Of a stretch of DNA of 64,000 bases, positions 1 to 12,745 are shown piece by piece (the stretch's first letter is position 1; every line of letters starts with the position of its first letter). The notes below the pieces were generated by a model. That model saw nothing but the letters and a program-made list of their open reading frames with translations, ran no database searches and was not told where the DNA came from. This DNA comes from Mytilus californianus (lineage: Eukaryota; Mollusca; Bivalvia; Mytilida; Mytilidae): NCBI RefSeq assembly GCF_021869535.1, contig NW_026262668.1:25239732-25303731 (forward strand), written 5' to 3'. The position numbers and the translations under genes were made by a program.

Positions 1-374
1 AAACAACACTAAAATATTAAAATAATATCTACAAAGGATTCAAAATCTTATGTCTAAAGTCTCTGTTACATTCCCCATTTCAATTCTCAATTCTATGTCT
101 TATTGCTCATATTCACTAACAATATGATTTAACAGAAAGTTATCATGTTTTACAACTATAAGAGATTATAGTCAGATGACTATTGACAGACTGATGTGTG
201 AGCAATGGTAATAAAGAAAATGTAACCCAATCTGCAGACTGCACCCAACACTATAAACATTAAAGAACTCAAAGGTTGTTGATCATTTACTATATCAAAC
301 TGAGAAACCAATTTGCGCGCGAAAACTTAAAATTGACCATAGAAACATGAAAAGCGGTTACATATAAAAATAAT

Positions 375-720
375 AAGATGTTATATGAATGCCCATGAGA
401 ACTTTCCAACAGAGGCCAATAAACGTAGAGGTAAGCAACGACATGTCATCGTATAGCCTTTAACAATGAGCAAAACCTGAACCAGATAGCAAGCTACATG
501 TATAAAAGGCCCCGACAAAACTAACAACCTGATTTATGTACAAAACAATAAACGAAACACAACTATGATATACAGCAACAAAAGGAAACCACTGAATTAC
601 AGGCTTCTGACTATGGACAGACACACACAGAATGTGTCGCGATTAAACATGTTTGAGGGCGCCCAAAAACCCTCTTCCCCCTCGAACCGGGAACAGTGAT
701 GTAACAGCACAACATAAAAA
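375..720 (-). repeat. Dispersed mussel-type repeat inside unit A
   Basis: Reads as the reverse complement of the repeat at about 41549-41848, with recognisable segments such as CCACTGAATTACAGGCTTCTGAC and TTAAACATGTTTG. Copies of the same insertion are at about 10165-10520, 20240-20600 and 53330-53670, so it was present before the tandem duplication. I remember this sequence class as a very abundant interspersed repeat in mussel DNA; no coding potential is evident. Confidence 0.65.
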
Positions 721-1194
721 CTCACTATAAAATTTAGTTAAAAAAGGCTTGACTCATGAGATCCAAACAAAACACACAGGACTTAAGAAACAAAGTACGG
801 GACTTACGGTCATAAAAATTTCGAGTAGGATTATCGTACTCAGACTCAGAAATTCAACCAATCAAACTACTGTGTTTGGTGCTTCGAGCACAAATTATAT
901 ACTCTGAGTTCTGAGTGTATTTCTATGACAGAGAGTTACTGAAAGATAGTTCAAAGCCAATAACAACTAATGAAAAATCATGTACTGAAATATCAACCAG
1001 TACACATTCAATAAATTTAGTATAAAGACGTCATACACAGGCAGAGACAACTTGCTATTGTGCAATGCCAAGAAATATGTTTCGACAGAATGTAGGACCG
1101 TTAATATTCACAGTCTTATAGCAATAACTTATATTTATGCTCTATTTTATTGATTAAAAAATCGATGTAGGTACCGATAAAACAATATCATCGC

Positions 1195-2030
1195 TATTTT
1201 GTGTATTTTTCCTTTGGTCTATTTTGTGATAATTTTCATATCATGCTACTCGCTTGAGATAGAAAATAATCGTCAGAAACTAAGGGCGCACGTGACGTTG
1301 TCAATGTAAACATCAACTACATCATAGGCATAATCATGATAATAGCGATGACCAAATTATCAATGGTCTTTCAAACTCGAGGATGTTTCTCGGCCACACT
1401 TCATCTCAAGACTATCGTCTTCGATCAGATTGATACTGTGAAATACCCTCTCGTTTGAAAAACCATCGATAATCTATAATTCAAAGATCTTATTACAGTT
1501 ATTTACACTTAACAATAACATTAAAATAGTAGTCATATTAATCATAAAAACTGACCTTTGTCATGCCTATGTGAAGCCTTTTAAAAAATATTAAATTCAA
1601 ATTTGAACCATGGACAAGAGATTAAAGATCTTTTCCATTAGTAAAAACTATTGAGTGCATAACGAAAAAAAGTGTCTCGGTAGTAAAAACGTTCCTTAGC
1701 CTTCGTTGGTTTAAAAAGTGTAGTACAGTAAGATATTTTATAACTATCGCAATTTTGTGTATTTTTCCTTTGATCTTTTTTCAAGCTACTCACTTGAGAT
1801 AGAAAATTATGGTCAGAAACTAAGGGCGCACGTGGCGTTGTCAATGTAAACATCAACGACGTCATAGGCAAAATAGCTATAAACAGATTACCAATGGTCT
1901 TTCAAACTCTAGGATGTTTCTCGGCCACATCTCATCTCAGGGCTGTCGCCTTCCGATAAAGTTGTAGATGAGAAACACCGTCTTGTTTGAAAAACCATCG
2001 ATAATCTATAATTACGGAAAAAACTGCTAT
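1195..2030. repeat. Internal direct duplication in units A and D
   Basis: Two related blocks of about 270 bp lie about 550 bp apart (about 1195-1470 and 1738-2020). Both contain TGTGTATTTTTCCTTTG, CAGAAACTAAGGGCGCACGTG, GTCAATGTAAACATCAAC and GGATGTTTCTCGGCCACA in the same order. Unit D has both (about 54148-54440 and 54710-54970). Units B and C keep the first plus only the end of the second. The blocks contain CACGTG- and GACGTCA-like palindromes that could be transcription-factor sites, but nothing here shows they act. Confidence 0.7.
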
Positions 2031-4424
2031 GTTTATCATACCAGTACCGGAGCACTGTCGTCTTATCGGAAAATTATGCGCTTATCTGTGCAATCAAATA
2101 TTGTCAAATTCTGAAAACATTTTTGAGAATGTTTATTTATCTCATATCAACCGTCAGTGGGTATAATGTATGTCCTCGTTACAATAAAAATTATATCACA
2201 TAGAAGTAGTTATAGACTTGACTTACATGTTCCACACATAACGGCGAGAAAAAAAAGCAATACAAATGATGTGACTGGATTTCATTTTTCTTTTTTTACA
2301 AACTCATAGAGATATAATGTGTATATCATGCACGTCTTGCTCCCCCTCTGTCGCAAAGGAATATATACAACATTAACTAGGCGTCAATTATTTATTAAAA
2401 CATATTATGTAAGACATATGTCACACGTTTCCAGAAGCTATTTGGTTTTTGAAGAATAAGCATATTAAGTTAACGGTAGAGAGGTCAAACCTATAATGGT
2501 ATCAAAATAATCGTTTTGCACCTGAACGGTTTCTGTACTTTTAGACGCTTTTTGTCTTAGTTCTTAACTACTTGACTATTTACGAATTTGGATTTGCACC
2601 CTTAATCGGATGAAAAATAGGGATGTTAGGTATAATTTTTCATAATGCATCACTATTATTCCTTTGGCGGGTTTGATTGAACCAGGCTTTTATTTGTCTT
2701 AAGTTTATTATTCGCTTAAATATATGGATAATGGGCACTAATTGGGCCTCGTTTTCTAAACTGTTATCAATAACATCTATTGTTGGTCTCTCTTCGACTT
2801 ACATAAATGAGTTTTGATTCTTCCTTTTTGGTATCTTTCGTCTCTTTTCTGTCTTAACTCCATAAAGACACAACAAACACCATTTAAACAAATAGTAGAT
2901 GACATACTATGCATGTAATCTAAATGCACAAGTAGGAGAAAAATAAGCGGCGTTATTGTCAAAAGAATAAAAGAATGATACAAGGATCATTTCATGACAC
3001 ACTACACAACAAAAACAAATTGAGTAACACAACCATCCCTCTAGATATAGTATTCACAAGCAGATAAGTTTATAAATTGTTGCTATACCATGGCATATTA
3101 TCTGAGGAAACTTATTGATAAAGGTCATAATTATATTGGTCAATTATTTTCTTTGATAATTTCAAGGTAATTTAAAGTATAAATACCCACTTGCTTGGTT
3201 TTCAAATATTCAGCTTTAATCGTTCCTGATGACGGTAAATCCAGAAGAGCGCTTTGGATGCATGTAATTAAAAAGGGGTTGTTTTTATTTTTTGTAAACA
3301 ACTTTTAGTTTGAAACTGTCATTTGATCTGCACAACTCATAAAGGACTGAACAATAAATTTAGAAGCTATTTTTAGTTTTTCAATCTTTTTTTCAGACTC
3401 ATCCACTGCGTTAATTCTGTACATTTCGATTGTAGTCAAATAAGATCAGTTCAGTCTATGTTCAAAATGTTTAGTAGTTACATTTTACCTGTAAAGATCA
3501 ACTATATAGTTTCTGAATTATATGAAAAGTACTGAACAGTACTGAATTAACCGCAGTATTTGAAAATTGAGTGAAAGACTGATAATGACTTAATAAATTA
3601 TTGTACGGACTTTCGATATGGGTTTTATTTATTGTTGAATACCGTATGGCGAACTGTAGTTATTTACAGACTTGTTTTTCTTATTGGCAATTCTTATTTG
3701 ATATTAACAATATTATATTTTTTTCTTTTTTGAATTTTTAAGTACATACAGTACATGTTAAATCTAGCTTATTTCTAGCCATGTTAGAAGACGGATATTT
3801 AAAGAAACATTGCAAAGCGGTTTTCAATTCTAATAAATGCACCGTAAAGACAATCGAATATAATTGCTAGATTTATGTATATAAATTTCAACGTCAGTTA
3901 TATCATTTAAAGTATAGTTAGAAAATACATTGCTTTATGACGGAACATGAACTTGATAAATTAAGTCCTATCAAATCATTTTGAACGAAGACATGCATAA
4001 ATTATAGGATTAATGAGCTCTGTACATGATTCATCTACATAGCTTTTACCACAAGTCTTTTTTTTATAAATAAACAAACATCGCAATCGTCTAATTTTTT
4101 CGTTGTATTTATGTTAAATTAAAAATGATACTGTACAAATTTCGTGCTTCCAATTGATACCACCTTCATTCAAAACGGCTAGATTCGAACTTGCAAAGTC
4201 AGTTATGTATACATACTTGTGGAGCTATGTTAAATATAGGGACTTAAAACAATAGCCACATCCAGCGTAGATTATATATAAGCTATCACTACATGTACTA
4301 GTCAGGGTGTAATAGAATCAAACTCAGATCAATGCGATAGTTTTAATCATGCACAGCTTCAAATAAGTGAATACTTGACCTTACAGATGTAAAGTAAGAA
4401 AATCAATTTCACACGCTTCAGGAC

Positions 4425-4640
4425 TTGTTAACAAGAGTACGGTATCCAAAGGAACAATCAAACTCCATAAATCACAGAAAAACTAACAAAAAAACTTGCA
4501 AAAAAAGGAAAAACAAACAAAAAACAAACGACAGTCTCCAAAGCACTTCATAAAAAACTACAGATTAAACAACACGATCTTATGTGCTCCAGAATGGTTA
4601 GCAGGATACTGTTTCACATGTGACACCTTATGTCATGATC
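4425..4640. repeat. Dispersed repeat in units A, B and C
   Basis: An A-rich segment (AAAAACTAACAAAAA, then CAAACGACAGTCTCCAAAG, then a TGTGACACCTTATGTCATG end) recurs at about 14345-14560 and 23310-23530. It distantly resembles the repeat at 41370-42120 and 62225-62600, in the same orientation (AACTGACAACGCCATG ... ACATGTGGCACGCGTCATG). It is probably an old copy of the same family, carried along by the tandem duplication. A short ORF across it is not credible as a gene. Confidence 0.45.
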
Positions 4641-7600
4641 AAAGAAAAGAGGACGAGATTGTGACATAGATACGTTTTAGTTTTATGAACTGATTTGATT
4701 AGAATTGAAAGACCTTTGCTATATACAGAATTATTAGTGGTTACCTTATAACTAAATCTAACTCATCTGTTTTTGTTTGGGGAAAATAGCAAACCTGTTA
4801 GTTAGGTTATGGTTAGGGTCTGAGTTAGTAAAAATACAGATTTCAAAATAAACAAAAAAGCTGTCTTTGTTGCTTCGACTTTTGAAACACCCACACACCT
4901 TTGTTACCTTAACAGCATATGATGCATGATTAATTGATCATTATTCAGTAACCATTTTAATATATATATCATGGTAAAATAATATATTATTACAAATCAG
5001 ACCTAACCTCAAAGTTTTAAAGGATTTGTGTTGGCCATTTTTTGCTCCTCGAATAATTTGCGTTCTTTGTGTATATATAGTACTTCCTTATTTGATTTCT
5101 TTAAAAAAAATCTTGTTCAACTGGTTGAATTTTTGTTATGTCTCAACCTGTCTTATTGCTAAAATTTTAACTATTTTAATATTAGTCTTGCATAGTAGCT
5201 GGTGGTTCCCTGGCGACGAATCTTACTTGAATCCGTTGGAAATTAATTCATATCCCATCTCTTTTATTCTGTTTAATTTATACCTCACTAATAAGGTATT
5301 TCGACGTCGAAAAATAATATTAACTTCAAATTTAAAAAAAAAAAAATGAACATGTTTTATATACTTGAATGGCTACTATTTACTATAAAACAAGTGTAAG
5401 TGAAAAGTAAGACCATAAAGATCATTACCGTAAAAACTAGGATGTTATATCAGGTTTTTCTATAAGATAAGAAATAAGGTACAGCATGCTTGATTAAACA
5501 TACCTGAACTATGTCGATGTCAGTTGAACTCTTCCACAAAGACATGTATACATTGCTATCATTCCATACAAGTATATTTGACCCACAACTTATAGTATCT
5601 GAGATATGGACTATACCACGGAAACGTAACTTTGTTCACTTACCGATGAACTGAGATCCAGGTCAGGTGAACCATGTCTGATGGACATGTAGACTTTGCA
5701 TGGATACCATATACTAGTAACCAGATATAGTTATCCCAGAACTCATTATAAGTGAGACATTCTGAAACATAAAACTATACAAATAGTTTACGCAGTTGCC
5801 GCCGCCTCCACCATCAGATTGTATTATCTATGCCTCGCATTTTTGCGTCAAATACGAGTTCAAAATAAGAACAAATGAAATGCGCTCTTACTTAGACCTA
5901 GACTTTCAAACTAACAGTAGACAATGAAACGTAACAGCTACTACTTGCTTTGAAAATATTTCTATTTTGTTTATATGTGTTACAAAATGGTGTTTGTTGA
6001 ATACATCGATGCTGTACATAGCACTCATTTTGTAGATAATCTTTAACTTCATGTCAATTGTATAGCCAGATGATGCTCAATAAGTCATATTAGTGTGTAA
6101 GATGGAGTGATTAAACTTTGACAGACCCCCTCTCCCTTTTTTACCGTTTGCAGTATTTCTCGTTTCTATAGAGCAAATATATACTCAGACCTGCTAATTC
6201 AATTAATTCTGCATTATTATTACACCTGTGTTGGAACAAAGTACAATTGTATGTGCTTCCACACTTAGCAACAGAAAGTTGGATATTTACCCAGAAAATC
6301 ATTACGAACACCTTCTATCAAAAGACGGAAAAAATAACATTTTTGGAGGGCAACTTATAAATGTTAATATGTAAATGACATCTCTTCTGATCACTTGTAT
6401 CGAATCTTATGTAAAAATTCAAAATTTGGATATTTTAATCGATCGATGTCACTGTTATTTATCAGTTGAATGAAAAGTACAAATGTCAATCTCGAATCAT
6501 ATTTTGCAACATAAATATCAAATCAGTCATAAATATAGAAACTAAAGTTGTAATCGTTTTAAATTATTCGATTTTATTTCGCTCTAAACGGATATATGTA
6601 GGGTCGGCACGCTATTTAAAGGTGGCTCTGCGTTTTCTCTGAATTTTTAGCTTTGACCATTGACACAAAGTTAAGACAATCGTGACTACTGTAGACAACG
6701 ACGACATCAATAGTTCGATGAGGCTTGTTATCCTCTTTCTAATGATATAACGTACAGCCGCGTGTTATTCCAATAACCCAAATCATTCAAATCCATTGAA
6801 TGGGCACCCTAATAGGCTACTTAGTATAAATGCGTGCATTGGTTCAATAATTTCGATAACATTATAATTACAAGAAACTCGTTTCATGTGTTTAAATTAT
6901 TTTCATAATAAATTATTTATTTGGTGGCTTCGGAGTTGTTATTTTTACATTCAAGTACAAATACAACAAGGCAGGGAAATATCTTTTTGGATCGTTTCGT
7001 CCAATGATGTTAATTATATTGAATGTCAGATAAAGCAGAGTGTTATATCATATATATTTTTTATTCAATTATTAATACCGCAGTTTTGACGTTGTCATTT
7101 CACGCTGAGCGAGTCCTAGTAACCTGAAAAAAATGTTACCCAACGTTACATTAAGACCTATACAAATACAGGTATTCTTTACTCAAGAAAACATAACTAT
7201 ATTCACATAAGATATTCACAATAATGAGATGAAGCATTTGCTCGTGGTTTAAATGAAAGAGATGAGTATTGCTAAAAACTTGAAGATATGTACCAGTAAT
7301 ATTTATTTTTTTTTTGTTTTTTTCTGTCATTCTAATTTCAAAGAATCATTTTAATTGAAATATAAGCTTTGATGGATTTTTGAAACATTTGAAACGGCAA
7401 AACACTCTTTTTAAAGCAAAAATCGTATTTATACAGCAGTCGTTCCTTTGATAATGTATTATACTGATGTGAAACAAAGTCGTACATTACCAGTATAAAA
7501 CAATATATTGTCATATGCTTCAATTAGGGTCACAAGAGATCGGGCAAGATAAGGAAAAGAGTAATTGTTATCGGCTAAAAACAAAAGGTATTGATATTTG

Positions 7601-8175
7601 AATTATTGATAAATGTTGTTTGAAATTTGTAAGTTACTTTAGATACTATTCCATAATGATTTTTACAACTAAGTGGCTCTCAAATTAACTTGTTAGTGTC
7701 GATTAATATGACAACTGACAAAAAACAAAGATTGAAAATTGTGTCATTCAAATTTATTCACAACTTGTATAGACTGGGTTAGATATAGACCTTGAAATAT
7801 TCCTAAAACCCCCGACTATTGTTTAAGATTGTATATGTTGCTGTGGAGATGTCTGTTTGTTTTTTTCGTCGTTCGGTTGCTTTCTTATTGTCTATTAATT
7901 ATCCTCGTATCTCATGCTACACGTAGAATAAGTACATTATGTTGTTCTGTTAAGGGCATGTTGTTGATAATATTGATTGATATTCATATGTTCAGGTTTC
8001 AGGTCTGATAATAGTGATAATGATTACTGATCAATGACTTATTCGATTCATAGCGCGTTGTCATCAATATGTTCATATCTATATGAAATTCATACTGATA
8101 TAATAGTTGTTGAAGAAATGAACAGCACATAATTGGATAATTAATGTACATGAGTTCCTTATAAACCTAATTAAC

Positions 8176-8354
8176 CTAATTTAAATCAAAGTAAGTACTT
8201 GGAAAGTTGGATGGCTTTTGATGCCACAAGGGAAGACAACATCTTTCAGTGGAACAACAGTCTTCGTGTGGCAAATGGTCCTCAAAATACCCCTTTGGAC
8301 AATAGCCTTTCGTACAAACTCCTCCACTCCTCCTACACCTTACTGCTGAATAAC
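8176..8354 (-). CDS. Beta-defensin / big-defensin-like terminal exon, unit A
   Basis: Last coding exon of a putative secreted antimicrobial peptide gene. On the minus strand a pyrimidine-rich tract ending TTTTACAG precedes GTTATTCAGC, a good acceptor. The exon would enter in phase 1 (the first codon's initial base comes from the previous exon). The domain follows C-x6-C-x4-C-x13-C-x5-C-C with an SGG before the second cysteine and CP at the third, as in beta-defensins and the C-terminal domain of molluscan big defensins, which are disulfide-stabilised and attack bacterial membranes. After the last cysteine pair there is a tail of about 19 residues ending FDLN and a TAG stop. This copy has a seventh cysteine next to the fourth (DCC). 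An ATG 22 bp before the acceptor is probably intronic. Signal-peptide and hydrophobic-domain exons were not found. The family call is by pattern only; another disulfide-rich family is possible. Confidence 0.68.
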
Positions 8355-11300
8355 CTGTAAAATGAAAGGCTTCCACATTTAGTTAATTACTTTGACAATT
8401 CATTCAGTTTAGAAAGTGTATCTGATCGGGAAAACAAGATGTAAACACATTATATTTCAAAATATATAATACACGATAGAACAAACTTAATTTTAAAAAA
8501 TATATATGGAAAGTATGTGAAAAGAGGTTTTCAAAGGGAAATTATAAATCCATAGTTTTGCGGAAAAAAAAAAAAACAAAACAATAACTCGTCAAATACC
8601 GTTTCATCTTTCATTTTAGTAAATTTTTTACAACTTATCTGTGTGTCCTTGTAACAAGCTCCCCTTCTCCAATTAAAACTTTTATTATTACTTGTGTAAT
8701 ATAAAAGAAATGGAACTGATTTTTTGGAGTGTAAAACATCATTCGAATGGTTTACATACATTCCGTGTTTTTGATATTCGTTTCAACTCAGTTTATAGTT
8801 ATGACTCTCTATATTACATGTCTATAGAATCTCATCATTGACAAAGAGTAGTTTTACTATTTAATTAAAAGTCCTTTGAAGAATGTGATTAGACATGATT
8901 TTAATGTGACTAATATAAAGCCTTTTTGTAATGAAAATTGTAAATATGCTACATTTACTTCCTAAAATTGTGATAATATGAACTAGTTGAATGTTATCAT
9001 ACGAACACCAATTGAGACCCTTTAAGAGTAGATGTGTTCCTGTACTGTTGTTAATTACAGCTAGCTTGTGGTCAAATTTAGTTGAGATCCATTAAAATCA
9101 ATTCGATTGAAACATTTTATAACACTTGCCTTGGTGATAATTTTTTGCTTAGAATAATCAAGAAGTTTCTAAACATAATACACATATTGACATCATGCAA
9201 ACGGCTTCAAACATGTTAAATATGCACCTAATATAACAGTTATAATGTTACCTTTTCTTGGTTTGGTCATTTCATTTTCACACAGACAAATATAAACACA
9301 TTTTTTGTCTACAAAAGAGGCGATTTTTCAGTCCCTCTTGCTGATTATCCTTTTTTTTTTTTGGGGGGGGGGGGGGGGGGTGCTTATATTTAGTTAGTCC
9401 CTTTTTACGATGTGTATATTTCCAAACAAATTCGCTATGCCTTAGTCTGTAATGAAATTTCAAATTTCGCTAATAACAATCTATATATAACTGGTAAATT
9501 ATTAAGTCAGGGATTTCTTAACTACAAATTACTTGACAAGTTTTTTCAAGTTCTTTCATAGATACAAACGTTTAGTTTGAAAGTTCGGTAGTTAATATGG
9601 TAACTGTAGAAACCTTTTTACAAATAGGATACATCCTGATTTTAACGGTAGATTTGTTTATAGAACCTGTAAACTTAGATATGATCCATGTTAACTTAAA
9701 ATTAAAGTATTCAAGACAGTATCAATGTAACTATGTTATCAGATCTTTGAATCTCTATCGGTACTAACGTTGATTTTTGTTTATGATTTAAAACAACACT
9801 AAAATATTAAAATAATATCTACAAAGGATTCAAAATGATAAAACATAGATGTCTTATGTCTAAAGTCTCTGTTACATTCCCCGTTTCCATTCTCAATTCT
9901 ATGTCTTATTGCTCATATTCACTTATAATATCATTTAACAGAAAGTTATCATGTTTTACAACTACAAGAGATTATAGTCAGATGGCTATTGACAGACTGA
10001 TATATGAGCAATGGTAATAAAGTAAATGTAACCCAATCTGCAGACTGCACTCAACACTATAAACATTAAAGAACTCAAAGGTTGTTGATCTTTTACTATA
10101 TCTAACTGAGAAACCAATATGATCGGGAAAACTTAAAATTGACCATAGAAACATGAAAAGCGGTTACATATAAAAATAATAAGATGTTATGTGAATGCCA
10201 ATGAGAACTTTCCACCAGAGGCCAACTAACGTAGAGGTAAGCAACGACATGTCATTGTATGGCCTTTAACAATGAGCAAAACCTGAACCAGATAGCAAGC
10301 TACATGTATAAAAGGCCCCGACAAAAACTAACGACCTGATTTATGTACAAAACAATAAACGAAACACAACTATGATATACAGCAACAAAAGGCAACCACT
10401 GAATTACAGGCTTCTGACTATGGACAGACACACACAGAATGTATCGCTATTAAACATGTTTGCGGGCGCCCAACAACCCCCTTCCCCATCGAACCGGGAA
10501 CGGTGATGAAACAGCACACTATAAAAACTCACTATGAAAATCAGTTGAAAAAGGCTTGACTCATGAGATCCAAACAAAACACCCAGGACTTAAGAAACAA
10601 AGTACGGGCCTTACGGTCATAGAAATTTCGAGTACAATTATCGTACTCATACTCAGAAATTTAACCTATCAAACTACTGTTTTTGGTGTTTCGAGCACAA
10701 ATAATATACTCCGAGTTCTGAGTGTATTTTTATGACCGAGAGTTACTGAAAGATAGTTCAAAGACAATAACAACTAATGAACAAATCATGTACTTAAATA
10801 TCAATCAGTACACATCCAATAAATTTAGTTTAAAGACGTCATACACAGTCAGAGAAAACTTGATATTGTGCAATGCCATGAAATATGTTTCGACAGAATG
10901 TAGGACCGTTAATATTTACAGTCGTATAGCAATAACTTATATTTATGCTTTATTTTATTGATTAACAAATCGATGTAGGAAACGATAAAACAATATCATC
11001 GCTATTTTGTGTATTTTTCCTTTGGTCTATTTTGTGATAATTTTCATATCATGTTACTCGCTTGGGATAGAAAATCATCGTCAGAAACTAAGGGCGCACG
11101 TGGCGTTGTCAATGTAAACATCAACTACATCATAGGCATAATAACGATAAACAAATTATCAATGGTCTTTCAAACTCGAGGATGTTTCTCGGCCACACCT
11201 CATCTCAAGACTATCGCCCTTCGATGAGATTAGTGCTGAGAAATACCCTCTCGTTTGAAAAACCATCGATAATCTATAATTCAAAGATCTTATTACAGTT

Positions 11301-11500
11301 ATTTACACTTAGCAATAAAATCAAAATAATTATCTAAAATAGTGTGTTTTTATGATTAATATAGTAGTCATATTAATCATAAAAACTTACCTTCGTCATG
11401 TCTATGTGAAGCCTTTTTAAAAATATCAAATTCAAATTTGAACCATGGACAAGAGATTAAAAATCTTTTCCATAAGTAAAAACTTTTGAATGCAACTCTA

Positions 11501-12619
11501 AAATTGAGAATGGAAATGGGGAATGTGTCAAAGAGACAACAACCCGACCATAGAACAGACAACAGCAGAAGGTCACCAACAGGTCTTCAATGTAGCGAGA
11601 AATTCCTGCACCCGGAGGCGTCCTTCAGCTGGCCCCTAAACAAATATATATACTAGTTCAGTGATAATGAACGCCATACTAAACTCCAAATTGTACACAA
11701 GAAACTAAAATTAAAAATAATACAAGACTAACAAAGGCTAGAGGCTCCTGACTTGGGACAGGCGCAAAAATGCGGCGGGGTTAAACATGTTTATGAGATC
11801 TCAACCGTCCCCCTATACCTCTAGCCAATGTAGAAAAGTAAACGCATAACAATACGCACATTAAAATTCAGTTCAAGAGAAGTCCGAGTCTGATGTCAGA
11901 AGATGTAACCAAAGAAAATAAACAAAATGACAATAATACATAAATAACAACAGACTACTAGCAGTTAACTGATATGCCAGCTCCAGACTTCAATTAAACT
12001 GATTGTAAGATTATGTCTTCATCATATGAATATCAGGCACAATCCTTCCCGTTAGGGGTTTAGTATCATACCATCATAACATAAATGAAAAGAACATAAC
12101 CCGTGTCATGCCAACAACTGGTTTTTAAATAAATGTGTTTAGTGCCGATGCAAAGACCCTATAAGTGAATCAATATTAACGCCAAAATATGCAATCTTCA
12201 ATGACCTGACAACAGTATCGTAACTATATCCCTTCTTAATAAGTCTATTTAAAGGTTTTGTTAGCTTCAGAGGTGAATACTGACATTTTTGTGCTTTATA
12301 TAGAATATTTCCATAAAAAATTGGATGTGAAATACCTGAATGTGTAAGAAGTCTGCATGTTGAGCTATATTTACGAATGATGTCCTTATACCGATGATAA
12401 AATTTAGTAAATGTTTTGACTAGTTTGTGATATCGAAAACCCTGGTGTAATAATTTTTCAGTAATACATAAATTTCTCTCGTTAAAATCTAAAACATTGG
12501 TACATACACGAGCGAATCGTACAAGTTGAGATATATAAACACCGTAAGATGGTGACAAGGGAACGTCACCATCTAAAAATGGATAATTAACAATAGGAAA
12601 TGAAAAATCATGCTTCTCG
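11501..12619 (-). mobile_element. 5'-truncated non-LTR-type retroelement inserted in unit B
   Basis: Absent from units A, C and D: unit C reads straight through GTGCAACTCTAGGATGTTTCTCGG at 21571-21594. The insert is oriented on the minus strand, with the end of a reverse-transcriptase ORF (12139-12618) followed by about 640 bp of 3' UTR ending CCATTTCCATTCTCAATTTTA at the 11501 side. The other copy in this window, at 59465-60468, carries the same ORF tail and the same UTR. No clear target duplication was found and the 5' end is truncated inside the ORF, as expected of abortive target-primed reverse transcription. Confidence 0.8.
12139..12618 (-). pseudogene. Reverse-transcriptase C-terminal fragment
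   Basis: About 160 codons are open, beginning inside the protein (KHDFSFPIVNYPFLDGD) and including PSYGVYISQLVRFARVC, LLHQGFRYHKLVKTF and FYHRYKDI. I recognise these as the conserved C-terminal part of a reverse-transcriptase protein abundant in mollusc and cnidarian genomes. I am not certain which retroelement clade it belongs to. The catalytic palm with its YxDD box is missing because of 5' truncation, so the fragment cannot be active. The open frame extends six codons into flanking host DNA and there acquires an ATG, so the apparent 165-residue ORF is a chimera rather than a gene. Confidence 0.72.
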
Positions 12620-12745
12620 ATGTTTCTCGGCCACATCTCAGCTCAGGGCTGTCGCCTTCCGATAAAATTGTAGATGAGAAACACCGTCTCGTTTGAAAAT
12701 CCATCGATAATCTATAATTACGGAAAAAACTGGTATGCTTATCAT
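12573..12745 (-). other. Candidate 5' leader exon region upstream of the unit-A defensin exon (speculative)
   Basis: On the minus strand an ATG at 12745 opens a short hydrophobic stretch, MISIPVFSVII, followed by DYRW. Homologous stretches open at 21709 (MISIAVFSVII), 55004 (MKSIAVFFVIV) and 2039 (MINIAVFSVII), and a diverged form occurs in the partial unit E. Each lies upstream, in defensin orientation, of a defensin exon: about 4.4 kb (3.3 kb without the retroelement) for unit A, 3.3 kb for unit B, and 27.6 kb (3.4 kb without the giant transposon) for unit C. The hydrophobic start resembles a signal peptide, but no donor site can be chosen with confidence and no transcript evidence exists. 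It may be chance. Confidence 0.2.

Larger units (their letters stand above)
1..9790. repeat. Tandem segmental duplication, unit A
   Basis: The first of four homologous units. The start phase is defined by the conserved block beginning AAACAACACTAAAATATT, which recurs at 9791, 19874 and 52945. Unit A aligns with B and C almost throughout. It keeps about 1.25 kb (about 2585-3845) that B and C lack, and a second copy of an internal block (about 1740-2020) also lost from B and C. It lacks about 460 bp present in B, C and D (13355-13810 in B), a 67-bp segment (15438-15504 in B) and about 100 bp near 17970-18060 of B. It carries a defensin-like exon at 8176-8354 on the minus strand; the rest is non-coding by eye. 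A T-run followed by a G-run (9351-9380) is private to this copy. Confidence 0.92.

Noticed and set aside
8531-8761. Minus-strand ORF with two cysteines, also in unit B with a 3-bp indel (18640-18861)
   Set aside because: The similarity is explained by recent duplication. Unit C/D sequence at 51900 has a 1-bp deletion in it and the transposon cuts it. There is no family resemblance.
10722-11227. Plus-strand ORFs repeated in units B, C and D (10722-10961, 11009-11227 and equivalents)
   Set aside because: The homologous unit-A sequence has in-frame stops, and composition is that of AT-rich intron; conservation follows the duplication.
12619-12636. ATG start of the 165-codon reverse-transcriptase ORF
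   Set aside because: The first codons are flanking unit-B DNA (also present in A, C and D), so the start is a chance fusion.
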